Positions 32,551 through 40,302 of a stretch of 49,295 nucleotides of DNA are shown piece by piece. Position 1 is the stretch's first letter; each line of letters opens with the position of its first letter. This DNA is from Agathobacter sp. (GTDB lineage Bacteria; Bacillota; Clostridia; Lachnospirales; Lachnospiraceae), in NCBI GenBank assembly GCA_017481285.1, contig JAFUPI010000087.1, positions 1 to 49,295 on the forward strand, written 5' to 3'. A program made the position numbers and the translations under genes. The notes beneath the pieces were generated by a model. That model made no database searches, was not told where the DNA came from, and was given only the letters and a program-made list of their open reading frames with translations.

Positions 32551-34770
32551 CTATTGTCTCTCCATCATGTTCTTTAAACGTTCAAGACGATACACCCCAT
32601 CTTTTTTCATCAAAATAAACCAGTATTCACTTGCTTCTCCGTCACGCGGTAGCGAAATCAAGCCATTGCGAAAATCAAACGGGGTTGCTGTTTCAATACG
32701 TTCTTCCTCCGTAACTCCATCTACGCCATCATATCCGTAATACCCATTGAAATAACGAACGAGCCACATATCTTCTGCGATTTGTACCACAGGCTGCTCA
32801 GGAAATTCAACGCCATAAATTTTATAAGTACAGTTAATTCCTTTTTCCTCTTTTCCCTCTACCATTGTCCAAAACATCTTAATCAGCATATTATTAGAAA
32901 ATTCATTCTGATGATAAATAATGTCACAACAAGTAGATAGTGAACAATGCTGGGAACCATCCTCATGATGATTGATTCGCTGTACGGATTCGCCATTATA
33001 ATCCTCGTACCATTTTGAGAAATCAGATGCTGCTAGTTTTTTGATCCAACGAATATACTTTTCTGCATCCTTACTGTCTCTATATATAATTTTTTCCCAA
33101 CGCTGTGAGCCTTCTAAAGCTTCATATTCTGCCACTTCTGCAGCATCGCTTCTCTGCCAAACCAAGTCAAAATATTCCTTAGCCGATTTTCCTTCATTTT
33201 CACTAGCTACATATACACCATTCTCATCACTGCAAAGTATGATTTTCGCATTCTCTATCCAAGGAGTGATTTTCTCTTTAAACTCTGGAACGATTTCTTC
33301 TCGATGTGGTTCTGTATCCCACGCACTATAAAATGGATCACAGGCAAAAGTAAGATTGACCATTTCCACTCTAACCGCTTTATTATATTGATGATTCACT
33401 TCTGCTACTTCATAGCAATAGCGTGCCTTTCCATCTACCTCACTTACCTGTGCACGTACCAGATATTCTTTTCCTTCATATTCTGTAATTGCATATAATC
33501 CGTTATATACCTGACCTACCCAGATATCCCAAATGACAGTTTCCGGCACTTTAAGGGCAACTGCTGTACTGCTATATGTACCATTCTCTTTTCCCAGGAA
33601 GATTTTCACAGAGAATTGATTGGAACTATAATCTATCTTCTCATACCCTTCTTCACAATATGCCTTTCGCACCACCTGTACCAAATCATCTATTCCATCA
33701 TGGTCTAAGTCTGCTGTAGTCTCATATATAACCTCTTTGGAACTACGATTCTCTTTCAGTTCCTCTTTGATCTCCTTTTCCACTCCCGCAACAAATTCCT
33801 GTCCCTTTGGATTGGTCATAAACCCAACGACTACAATTGCACAGACAACAAGCACTACAAACGAGTACCAAAAAGATGCTTTCTTATAATTCAATACCCC
33901 TTTGACTCTCTTTCGGATACTGATTTCCCCAAATGCCACGGAGCCTAATCCTTCAAATCGAGCTGGGCTGCTACAAATCAAAAGGCTCTTTACATAATTT
34001 CGTCTTTCCTGTTCATCCATGTTTTTTACGACACGCTCATCACAGGCAAGCTCAATATCTCTGCACAAAAGTGCATAAGAAAGCCAAACCAATGGATTAA
34101 ACCAATGAATCGCTAATATAAGTAACCCCACAATCTTCCATATATTGTCATGCCATTTCAAATGTGCTTTCTCATGTGCCAAAATATAAGAAATCTGCTC
34201 TTCCGCCACATTGGATGGAACATAAACACGAGGCTTGAAAATTCCTAAAACAAATGGAGAACGAATGGCATCACACATCCACACCTCATCTGTTTTGCGG
34301 ATAGATACCGCTACCTTTCTTTTTAGCCGCAGAAAGCTGATTGCCGTATATCCTAAGATAACCACAATTCCAATCTCCCAAGCATAAGTCACCATTTCGA
34401 TCGGACGCATTCCCATTACTTCCATGCCCTGCTTATCTGAATCCAGTCCATTCTCTATCAGGATATTCTCGTAGTCATTCTGAATCTCGTCACCGAAATC
34501 ACTTGTTCCGATGGAATCCTCCATATCAAGTTCTTCCCACAGTTGTTCCTGAAATGCTTCTGCTTTTTCCATAGAAGCCTCATTCGGAATCAGACTCCAT
34601 TCACTTTCGATGAAAAGAGGACAAAGCAGACGAATCCCTACCAATGCCCATAGCAGATAACACAAATTCTTCGTCGCTTTACGGCAAAGAAATCGTACTA
34701 TAATGACCGCAAGTATCAGCCAGCAGGCCATACCGCTCATATTTACAACTTCTGCAAAAATACTTGTCAT
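32551..34770 (-). CDS. BlaR1/MecR1-type M56 metallopeptidase antirepressor with novel sensor domain
   Basis: A 739-aa protein with four membrane helices (first near residues 17-29, last around 305-325). The cytoplasmic peptidase motif LAHEKAH (HExxH at 199-203) is followed by ACDERVV near residue 245, and SPFVLGIFKPRVYVP is the M56 hallmark. Canonical BlaR1 has a beta-lactamase-like extracellular sensor. Here the about 400-residue extracytoplasmic part contains a DLDHDGIDDLVQVV Ca-binding-like segment and shows no SxxK/SxN/KTG penicillin-binding set. It probably senses something else and cleaves BlaI. It is 2 nt from blaI. Confidence 0.88.
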   Translation of the reverse strand: MTSIFAEVVNMSGMACWLILAVIIVRFLCRKATKNLCYLLWALVGIRLLCPLFIESEWSLIPNEASMEKAEAFQEQLWEELDMEDSIGTSDFGDEIQNDYENILIENGLDSDKQGMEVMGMRPIEMVTYAWEIGIVVILGYTAISFLRLKRKVAVSIRKTDEVWMCDAIRSPFVLGIFKPRVYVPSNVAEEQISYILAHEKAHLKWHDNIWKIVGLLILAIHWFNPLVWLSYALLCRDIELACDERVVKNMDEQERRNYVKSLLICSSPARFEGLGSVAFGEISIRKRVKGVLNYKKASFWYSFVVLVVCAIVVVGFMTNPKGQEFVAGVEKEIKEELKENRSSKEVIYETTADLDHDGIDDLVQVVRKAYCEEGYEKIDYSSNQFSVKIFLGKENGTYSSTAVALKVPETVIWDIWVGQVYNGLYAITEYEGKEYLVRAQVSEVDGKARYCYEVAEVNHQYNKAVRVEMVNLTFACDPFYSAWDTEPHREEIVPEFKEKITPWIENAKIILCSDENGVYVASENEGKSAKEYFDLVWQRSDAAEVAEYEALEGSQRWEKIIYRDSKDAEKYIRWIKKLAASDFSKWYEDYNGESVQRINHHEDGSQHCSLSTCCDIIYHQNEFSNNMLIKMFWTMVEGKEEKGINCTYKIYGVEFPEQPVVQIAEDMWLVRYFNGYYGYDGVDGVTEEERIETATPFDFRNGLISLPRDGEASEYWFILMKKDGVYRLERLKNMMERQ

Positions 34771-34772
34771 AC

Positions 34773-35153
34773 CTATTTTTCTCCTGATGCATCAATTAGT
34801 TTCTGGATTTCCTGTATCTCTTTTTCTGTTAATTTCTTATTTCTTGTAAATGCTGCCACGAAAGCTGGCAAAGAGCCATCAAAGGATTCCTCTACCACCT
34901 GCTCACTCTGCAACGCATAGAACTCCTTTTTCGATAATAGTGATGTCACTGTTCCATTCTGATTCTGAAAAATTTCTCTATCACAAAACTTTTTTAAAAC
35001 CGTATAAGTCGTAGATTTCTTCCACTCCAGCTTGTCCAAACACAACTCTACCAATTCTCTCGATGATAGTGGCTCATTCTCCCAAACAATATCTGCAAAC
35101 TGTGCCTCTACTAATCCCAATCGATAATCTTTTCCTCTTGTCATTTTACTCAT
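34773..35153 (-). CDS. BlaI/MecI/CopY family repressor
   Basis: A 126-aa winged-helix repressor. LGLVEAQFADIVWENEPLSSRELVELCLDKLEWKKSTTYTVLKKFCDREIF is the family HTH (first helices and recognition helix with TTYTVLKKF), followed by a dimerisation tail with the probable cleavage region. Repression is relieved when a BlaR1-type protease cleaves the repressor. The gene is immediately downstream of two symmetric operators (35173-35216), so autoregulation and control of blaR1 plus the ABC genes are expected. Confidence 0.93.
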   Translation of the reverse strand: MSKMTRGKDYRLGLVEAQFADIVWENEPLSSRELVELCLDKLEWKKSTTYTVLKKFCDREIFQNQNGTVTSLLSKKEFYALQSEQVVEESFDGSLPAFVAAFTRNKKLTEKEIQEIQKLIDASGEK

Positions 35154-35172
35154 ATTATTACACTCCTTTTGC

Positions 35173-35226
35173 AGTCTATATCCTATCGACTATATTCAGT
35201 CTATACCTTATCGACTACTTTGTCAA
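35173..35226 (-). promoter_or_regulatory. Two BlaI-type operators over the blaI promoter
   Basis: AGTCTATATCCTATCGACT (35173-35191) and AGTCTATACCTTATCGACT (35198-35216) are similar near-palindromes, 25 bp apart. TTGACA (-35, 35221-35226 on the minus strand) stands directly upstream. The second operator overlaps the probable -10 region. The layout resembles known BlaI/MecI operators (paired, promoter-overlapping). Confidence 0.8.
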
Positions 35227-35242
35227 GCAGTTCTCATATTCA

Positions 35243-35278
35243 CAAAAAATTTAGGGATGTCAACCGACATCCCTAAAT
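35243..35278 (-). terminator. Strong minus-strand terminator between the toxin locus and blaI
   Basis: ATTTAGGGATGTC (35249-35261) and GACATCCCTAAAT (35266-35278) form a 13-bp stem with loop AACC and a T-run on the minus strand. It insulates the blaI promoter from transcripts arriving from the right. Confidence 0.85.
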
Positions 35279-35397
35279 CTAAATATTTTGTAATTAAACA
35301 TTTACCCATTTATTGAAATATTCATCTATGTTGCATAAAACTGATAAGTAGAACTTTCACAACTCTCACAAACTTTTGAGCACTTTTCATAAAAGAA

Positions 35398-35426
35398 TTG
35401 TACTTGGCTCAAGTATATGGTATAAG
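35398..35426 (+). promoter_or_regulatory. Promoter of the small toxin mRNA
   Basis: TTGTAC (35398-35403) and TATAAG (35421-35426) are 17 nt apart, giving a start near 35433 and a leader of about 60 nt before the toxin ATG. Confidence 0.65.
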
Positions 35427-35491
35427 AATATTCTGGCAATCGTGTTACAGGGTGGTTGACCTTCATTCTACATAGAATGGAGGTGATGCTC

Positions 35492-35578
35492 ATGAAGAAA
35501 TTTGACTTTAAAGATTTAATGTCTTTTGGCATGTTTCTCTTAGCTGTACTGACATTCATTTATTTGATTTGTCACTAA
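35492..35578 (+). CDS. Type I toxin, putative holin-like toxin (28 aa)
   Basis: A 28-aa peptide, mostly one hydrophobic helix (FGMFLLAVLTFIYLIC), with a charged start MKKFDFKDL and a stop right after ICH. A very strong TGGAGGTGA site precedes the ATG; in-frame ATGs also lie 6 and 15 nt upstream. The size, the N-terminal basic patch plus single helix and the LMxFGxFxLxxLTF pattern match the putative holin-like (Hol-Tox/TxpA) type I toxins of Firmicutes. These depolarise the membrane when not silenced by an antisense RNA. A strong terminator follows. Confidence 0.7.
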   Translation: MKKFDFKDLMSFGMFLLAVLTFIYLICH

Positions 35579-35584
35579 CGTAAC

Positions 35585-35630
35585 AAACCCTTCCCTGTAC
35601 TTTGGCCGGTCAGGGAAGGGTTTCTTTCTT
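35585..35630 (+). terminator. Terminator of the toxin mRNA (bidirectional)
   Basis: AAACCCTTCCCTG (35585-35597) and CAGGGAAGGGTTT (35611-35623) form a perfect 13-bp stem with a 13-nt loop, followed by a T-rich tail. Confidence 0.9.
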
Positions 35631-35637
35631 CTAACAT

Positions 35638-35651
35638 GGTCAACCACTCTG
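35638..35651. repeat. Inverted copy of the toxin mRNA 5' segment
   Basis: GGTCAACCACTCTG here is the reverse complement, with one mismatch, of CAGGGTGGTTGACC at 35448-35461 near the 5' end of the toxin mRNA. The copy lies beyond the terminator, inside the antitoxin transcript. Confidence 0.65.
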
Positions 35652-35817
35652 TGGCGATTGCCTTTTCTAATTCACATTATAACATATGTTTTTTTCTTTT
35701 CAATCCCATCGTAGCAAAAAAACATTTACAAAATCTGCCCATCACTGATTCGATAAGCCTGTCATATTTCGCTACTACTTCCATATCGTGTGTGATAATA
35801 ATGACAGTAGTCCCTTA

Positions 35818-36849
35818 CTACTTACAATACGCCACCAAAAGTTTCAAGGTATTCTCCACTCCATCCTTGTGGCTTCTCTCATATCCATGAGATGCATATA
35901 CACCAGCACCGATAAGTCCGTGGCGGATATCATAGCCAGCCTCCAAGGTAGCATCTACGTCAGAGCCATAATATGGATAAATATCTACCGCAAACTTCAA
36001 ATCATTGTCCTTGGCAGCTTTGATAAGACCTGTCACCACATCGTAGTTGTATGGTCCACGGGAATCCTTCGCACAAATGGATACCATATGTTCATCGCAG
36101 GTCAGTCCGTCACCAACACAACCCATATCTACCGAAATCATTTCCGTTACACCTTCTGGAATAGAAGCTGCTCCGCCATGTCCTACTTCTTCGTAAACAG
36201 TAAGGTAATGATACTGGCGGTTTTCTAATTCGATATTGTTTTCTTTCAAATATTTCGCATAACCAAGCAAGATGCCTACACTAAGCTTATCATCTAAGAA
36301 GCGGCTCTTGATATAGCCTTTTGATGTTACTGTAGTTCTTGGATCAAAGCAAACGATATCACCTACCATGATACCAAGCTTTTCGGTATCTTCTTTTGAA
36401 GTTACCACTTCATCCAATACCACTTCCATGTCCGAATATTTACGTTTCGTATCGTTGTAATCGCCGTTTACGTGAATTGAAGCATTATTCAGCTGGAAGG
36501 TTCCTTCATAGGTTCCATCAAAACGAGTGATGATACGGCAATTCTCTGCTTCTGCATTGTTTGGGTTCATGCCACCAAGTGGAGAAACCTTAAGGTTTCC
36601 GTTGCCTTTGATTTCACTTACCATAGCACCTAAGGTATCTACATGAGCTGCTAAAACGATACCATTATCCTTATTCTTTCCTCCGATATCTACGAGTACA
36701 CAACCCTTTACGGTCATCTTTGGTTCGTAGCCCATCTTACGATATTCTTCCATCACGAATTCTGCAGCCTTTTTGGTGTAGCCGGTTGGGCTGTCAATCG
36801 CCAAAAGCTGGCAGGTGATGTCTGTGATATAATCTACATACTTTTGCAT
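35818..36849 (-). CDS. M42 family metallopeptidase (glutamyl aminopeptidase/FrvX type)
   Basis: A 343-aa dinuclear zinc aminopeptidase. Metal-ligand candidates appear in order: H69 in LAAHVD, D in FLDDKLSVG (about 185), EE in VYEEVGHGG (about 220), D in SVDMGCVG and H in YASHGYERSH. The family forms dodecameric shells that trim peptides from the N-terminus. GAGAGG precedes the ATG. It is the last gene of the rimM-to-pgeF strand run and is about 40 nt from pgeF, which may share its transcript. The position immediately before the toxin locus is accidental as far as I can see. Confidence 0.92.
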   Translation of the reverse strand: MQKYVDYITDITCQLLAIDSPTGYTKKAAEFVMEEYRKMGYEPKMTVKGCVLVDIGGKNKDNGIVLAAHVDTLGAMVSEIKGNGNLKVSPLGGMNPNNAEAENCRIITRFDGTYEGTFQLNNASIHVNGDYNDTKRKYSDMEVVLDEVVTSKEDTEKLGIMVGDIVCFDPRTTVTSKGYIKSRFLDDKLSVGILLGYAKYLKENNIELENRQYHYLTVYEEVGHGGAASIPEGVTEMISVDMGCVGDGLTCDEHMVSICAKDSRGPYNYDVVTGLIKAAKDNDLKFAVDIYPYYGSDVDATLEAGYDIRHGLIGAGVYASHGYERSHKDGVENTLKLLVAYCK

Positions 36850-36890
36850 TTCTCTTACCTCTCTATTTCACAGGAGAACTCCTGCATTTT

Positions 36891-37772
36891 TTAACCTTCC
36901 TTCAACATCAGAAACGCCGCGAGATTTCCGCGTTTCCCATGGCTTGCCCTATGTGAAAATAATACTTCACTGTTACAGCAGGTGCATATATTCGTCACTG
37001 CCAAATGTTCTGGTTTAATACCAGCCTCTAACAGTAGGATTTCATTCGTCTTCCACAAGTCCAACTGATATTTGCCATTTCCTTTGTTTAGCAGGATTTC
37101 ATCTCCATGCCCTTGGAATTCCGCATAAAAATGCTCCGCTACATCCTCACTAATTTCATAGCAATCCTGACAAATGGACGGTCCAATAGCAGCATACACA
37201 TCCTCTGGCTTCGTACCAAAGGCTTCTGCCATTGCCTCTAAGGTCTTTTGCCCCATTCTGCCAACCGTACCACGCCAGCCCGAATGACTTAACCCAATGG
37301 ATTTGCTGACTGGGTCCACGAAATAAAGCGGTACACAGTCTGCATAAAAAGTGGACAAAATCACACCTGGCTCATTGGTAATGAGACCATCTACATCCGT
37401 GTATGGCTTTTCTCTTGTTACACCATATCCCTTTTCTTTTTTTCCAACTCGAAGCACATGGGTGGTATGGGTCTGATCTGTACATACGAAATCGTCTACT
37501 GTCTTCCCAAAAGCTTCTGCCACACGTCTGTAATTCTCCATGACAGCATCTGGGGCATCCCCTCTAGCAACACTAAAATTCAAACTTGCATAAATTCCTT
37601 CACTCACACCGCCAAGACGGGTGGTAAAACAATGATCTACGATTCCCGTATTCTCCAATAAAGGATAATGCAACAGTGGAAGTACCTGTGGCTTTCCGTT
37701 TAAATCCATAATTGGATGTTCTTTAATTGCCAAAATATCTTCTTCACTTTTCTTCTTTAACTCAAATCTCAT
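36891..37772 (-). CDS. pgeF: Peptidoglycan editing factor PgeF (YfiH/laccase-domain)
   Basis: A 293-aa purine-nucleosidase-fold enzyme that removes mis-incorporated L-Ser-containing UDP-MurNAc precursors. Hallmarks are QTH (H102), YADCVPLYFVDP (C146), LSHSGWRGTV (H163) and a C-terminal CCNSEVLFSHRASHGKRGNLAAFLML. The N-terminal 40 residues are an extension that some Clostridial members share. It is downstream of yraN with a 30-nt gap, so it may be co-transcribed. Confidence 0.95.
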   Translation of the reverse strand: MRFELKKKSEEDILAIKEHPIMDLNGKPQVLPLLHYPLLENTGIVDHCFTTRLGGVSEGIYASLNFSVARGDAPDAVMENYRRVAEAFGKTVDDFVCTDQTHTTHVLRVGKKEKGYGVTREKPYTDVDGLITNEPGVILSTFYADCVPLYFVDPVSKSIGLSHSGWRGTVGRMGQKTLEAMAEAFGTKPEDVYAAIGPSICQDCYEISEDVAEHFYAEFQGHGDEILLNKGNGKYQLDLWKTNEILLLEAGIKPEHLAVTNICTCCNSEVLFSHRASHGKRGNLAAFLMLKEG

Positions 37773-37802
37773 AACTCATTTATCTTCCAATATTCCTTAA
37801 TG

Positions 37803-38174
37803 CTAAAACGCATTTTCCAAATGCGTCATTTTCTCTCCCTCAAAAGCAATCACATCAAACTGACAAGGTGTCCACTCACTAAGCTTGTTTTTCATCAAAT
37901 AGTACATAGCTACCTTGCGAATCTGGTTCTGTTTACGAACATCTACTGCCTCCAATGGACTCCCAAAATCCGAAGTCGTTCGGTATTTCACTTCAATAAA
38001 ATGAATCTGCCCTTCCTTTTTCGCAATCAAATCAATTTCACCACTACGATTGCGGAAGTTTCGCTCCAAAATTTTATAGCCATTTCCCAGCAAATACTCC
38101 TCTGCCTTCAGTTCGTAGGCAGTACCTGTCTGACGTTTATTCTGTGAAAGAGGATATGTTATATCGTGATTCAC
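37803..38174 (-). CDS. yraN: YraN/UPF0102 family nuclease-like protein
   Basis: A 123-aa protein of the UPF0102 family. Its restriction-endonuclease-like core is visible as GTAYELKAEEYLLGNGYKILERNFRNRSGEIDLIAKKEGQIHFIEVKYR (E, D and E-x-K metal ligands). The biochemical role is not established. It is the classic neighbour of rnhB in Firmicutes. It is separated from the FlhB-like gene by 20 nt. Confidence 0.93.
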   Translation of the reverse strand: MNHDITYPLSQNKRQTGTAYELKAEEYLLGNGYKILERNFRNRSGEIDLIAKKEGQIHFIEVKYRTTSDFGSPLEAVDVRKQNQIRKVAMYYLMKNKLSEWTPCQFDVIAFEGEKMTHLENAF

Positions 38175-38194
38175 TCATTTTCCTTCTTTCTTTA

Positions 38195-38497
38195 TTACTT
38201 CACTTTTCCGTCCAGCTTCGCTTTCAATCGATCCATATCATCCACAAATACGAGAATTTCCGCCACTACTTCATAAAGTTCTGGAGGAATTGCATCACCG
38301 ATTTTCAGTTTGGATAAGGTATCCGCCAGTTTATTGTCCTTGTACAAAGGGACGTCGTTCTCTTTGGCTTTTTCGATGATTTTTTCTGCCACTTCCCCTT
38401 TTCCTGTGGCAAGAATTTTTGGTGCACTTTCGCCTGGTTCATAGGCAATCGCCACCGCGGTTTTTTCGAGGGACTTAAAATCTCTGTTCTCTGCCAT
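38195..38497 (-). CDS. ylqH: FlhB-like C-terminal domain protein (YlqH type)
   Basis: A 100-aa stand-alone homologue of the C-terminal part of FlhB (export-apparatus switch). TAVAIAYEPGESAPKILATGKGEVAEKIIEKAKENDVPLYKDNKLADTL and IPPELYEVVAEILVFV align well with FlhB after its autocleavage site. The NPTH motif itself is missing (LEKTAVAIAY instead), so there is no autocleavage. Such orphans occur between rnhB and yraN/sucC in many Firmicutes, including non-motile ones; B. subtilis YlqH is the model. Its start lies 2 nt after the FliK-like gene, indicating coupling. Confidence 0.9.
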   Translation of the reverse strand: MAENRDFKSLEKTAVAIAYEPGESAPKILATGKGEVAEKIIEKAKENDVPLYKDNKLADTLSKLKIGDAIPPELYEVVAEILVFVDDMDRLKAKLDGKVK

Positions 38498-38499
38498 AT

Positions 38500-40284
38500 C
38501 TACGCCCTCACATCAAAGGAATATCTGTGCAGCTGTCCGGTTGGTGGTGCATCCTTTTTCAGGAAATCATCCAGAAAGTTGACTTTCTTTCCTTCGTTTT
38601 CTACATATATTTTCGCATCAAAGCCTTTCAGACGCAGACGTTCCTCCAGTTCTGGCATATGAGCCTTGACTAATTCATAGGCTTCGTCCGTATCCATATA
38701 AAACTTGGTATCGACTTTTTTGTGTAACAGTTTCACTGACACATCCGTAGATCCCAAATGATCCAAATCTAAATGCAAAAATGCCGTAAGCTCTTTTTCT
38801 GGATCACTCATATCTCGCTTATTCGTATAAACATAAAGCTGTCCACTGGCATTCTGCCCCGCCATCTTAAGCGGAATTTGCACAAAGGTATATGCCTGAT
38901 TCAACTGATTCATAAATTCCACATTTCCACGCACTTCCGTTACGGTCTGCGCCAGTGGAGTATTCTGTAAACCAGCCTGATTGAGCAAGCTTTCCAAACG
39001 CTGCGTCTTAGCTTCCAATCGTTCATACAGCTTTTTCACCTTTTCGCCATCTGCCACTTCTTCTGGTGTCATATACATCTGTCCTTCCAACACATCACGT
39101 AAAAACTGCTGCATATCCTTGGAAGAAAAAAGCTGATTCAAAGCATCTTTGGATATATTTTCCCCTGTCAATATCACATGAGCAAGTTTATTTAACATAA
39201 CGGCTGGAGAATCCTCTGCTGTAATACCTGTTTCCCCAAACAAACCATTGATAAGTTGCAGCACATTTTCTTTTACAAGTGCCTGACTATTCGTCTGTAC
39301 CTCTTTTGCCACATTAGTCTGTTGCATCGTTTCATCGGAAACTACTGTCTGCTGTGCCGCACTATCCTGAGCTGTCGCTTGGGCACTACCTTCCTGGACT
39401 ATCATATCCTGTACTGTGGCCTGCTGATTAGCCCCCTCTTGAACGGCAGCCTCCTGTGTCATCGCCTGCTGCCTCACACCATCCTGCGTCGCGGTCTGCT
39501 GCATTGCTTGACTCGCTCCATCCTGCACTACCTGTTGTGTCATCTCTCCTACCGAAGAGTTACTTGCAGCTACATTTTCCCCAGCTACACTTTGGCCATC
39601 CATACCATCTGCAATAATCTGCAATAATTGGCTGTCAAATGCCTTCAACTGTTCCAAAGGCATATCTTTCCCAGCCATAGTGGTTGGAAGTTCCGTAATA
39701 AAGCTGTCCAACGCCTTATGCACTGCACTGCTGTCATCCACATAGTTCTCAAACTGCGCAATCATTTCATTAGTGATTGGAATATTCAGCTTTTTCATTT
39801 GTACCAGTGTATTCACACTCATGTCTGGGTTTGCCATAAGAATACGTGCCATTTGATTCATGGTATTTTTGTCAATTGGCATCTGCTCCTGCATCATGTT
39901 ATTGGCAAGATTTAGGTATTTATCCGTAACTGGAAGCCCTGCTGCGTTGAGTGCATTGAGCAGGGTTAAATTGACACCATTACCATCCACCGTATATGGA
40001 CGAATCGCAATCGTCTCTCCATTATTGGATTTTACCTGAAAAAACATAGACTGCCCCTGTAAAAGCTGCATATTCGCATCTAAGCGGGCATTAAGAAGGG
40101 CGCCGTTTGAAAGCCCTAATACTACATTTCCATTTTTAATCGAATTTACCGTACCTTCAAAAATATTGCCTGCGGTAAGGTCTCGAATCGAAGAAACCAG
40201 CTTCTCTACGCCTCTGGTGCCCTTCATGGCTTCCGAAGATGTCGTATTGCTTACATACTGTTTGGCAAGTTCTGATATCTGCAT
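38500..40284 (-). CDS. ylqG: FliK-like flagellar hook-length control-related protein (YlqG type)
   Basis: A 594-aa protein. Residues about 1-235 are helical. Residues about 245-330 form a Gln/Ala/Thr-rich, repeat-like linker (QEAAVQEGANQQATVQD and related units). The C-terminal third resembles the FliK hook-length domain (QIPLKMAGQNASGQLYVYTNKR, HLDLDHLGSTDVSVKLLHKKVDTKFY). It is adjacent to the FlhB-like orphan, mirroring the FliK-FlhB partnership. No flagellar genes are visible here, so this pair may act outside flagella. The translation start follows an AAGAAAGGAG site. Confidence 0.85.
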   Translation of the reverse strand: MQISELAKQYVSNTTSSEAMKGTRGVEKLVSSIRDLTAGNIFEGTVNSIKNGNVVLGLSNGALLNARLDANMQLLQGQSMFFQVKSNNGETIAIRPYTVDGNGVNLTLLNALNAAGLPVTDKYLNLANNMMQEQMPIDKNTMNQMARILMANPDMSVNTLVQMKKLNIPITNEMIAQFENYVDDSSAVHKALDSFITELPTTMAGKDMPLEQLKAFDSQLLQIIADGMDGQSVAGENVAASNSSVGEMTQQVVQDGASQAMQQTATQDGVRQQAMTQEAAVQEGANQQATVQDMIVQEGSAQATAQDSAAQQTVVSDETMQQTNVAKEVQTNSQALVKENVLQLINGLFGETGITAEDSPAVMLNKLAHVILTGENISKDALNQLFSSKDMQQFLRDVLEGQMYMTPEEVADGEKVKKLYERLEAKTQRLESLLNQAGLQNTPLAQTVTEVRGNVEFMNQLNQAYTFVQIPLKMAGQNASGQLYVYTNKRDMSDPEKELTAFLHLDLDHLGSTDVSVKLLHKKVDTKFYMDTDEAYELVKAHMPELEERLRLKGFDAKIYVENEGKKVNFLDDFLKKDAPPTGQLHRYSFDVRA

Positions 40285-40302
40285 GGTTTCTCCTTTCTTT
40301 TT

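Larger units (their letters stand above)
35583..35668 (-). ncRNA. Candidate antisense antitoxin RNA
   Basis: A minus-strand promoter (TTGAAA at 35698-35703 and TATAAT at 35676-35681, 16-nt spacer) points toward the toxin gene and would start near 35668. The transcript would cross the toxin terminator and so be complementary to the toxin mRNA 3' end, as in TxpA/RatA-type systems. Its left end is not defined; 35583 is where the bidirectional terminator ends. Confidence 0.5.

Noticed and set aside
35326..35559. A 77-codon minus-strand open frame over the toxin region
   Set aside because: It is antisense to a much better-supported 28-aa toxin gene with a strong ribosome site, promoter and terminator, and has no recognisable composition or ribosome site of its own.
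35448..35651. A par/Fst-type toxin-antitoxin with complementary repeats
   Set aside because: The repeats are inverted, so both RNAs would carry the same sequence rather than complementary ones; the overlap with the toxin 3' end fits a TxpA/RatA-like arrangement better.
36860..36890. Small hairpin between the M42 peptidase and pgeF as a terminator
   Set aside because: The T-run lies on the plus strand, where no gene ends, so it probably does not terminate the minus-strand transcript.
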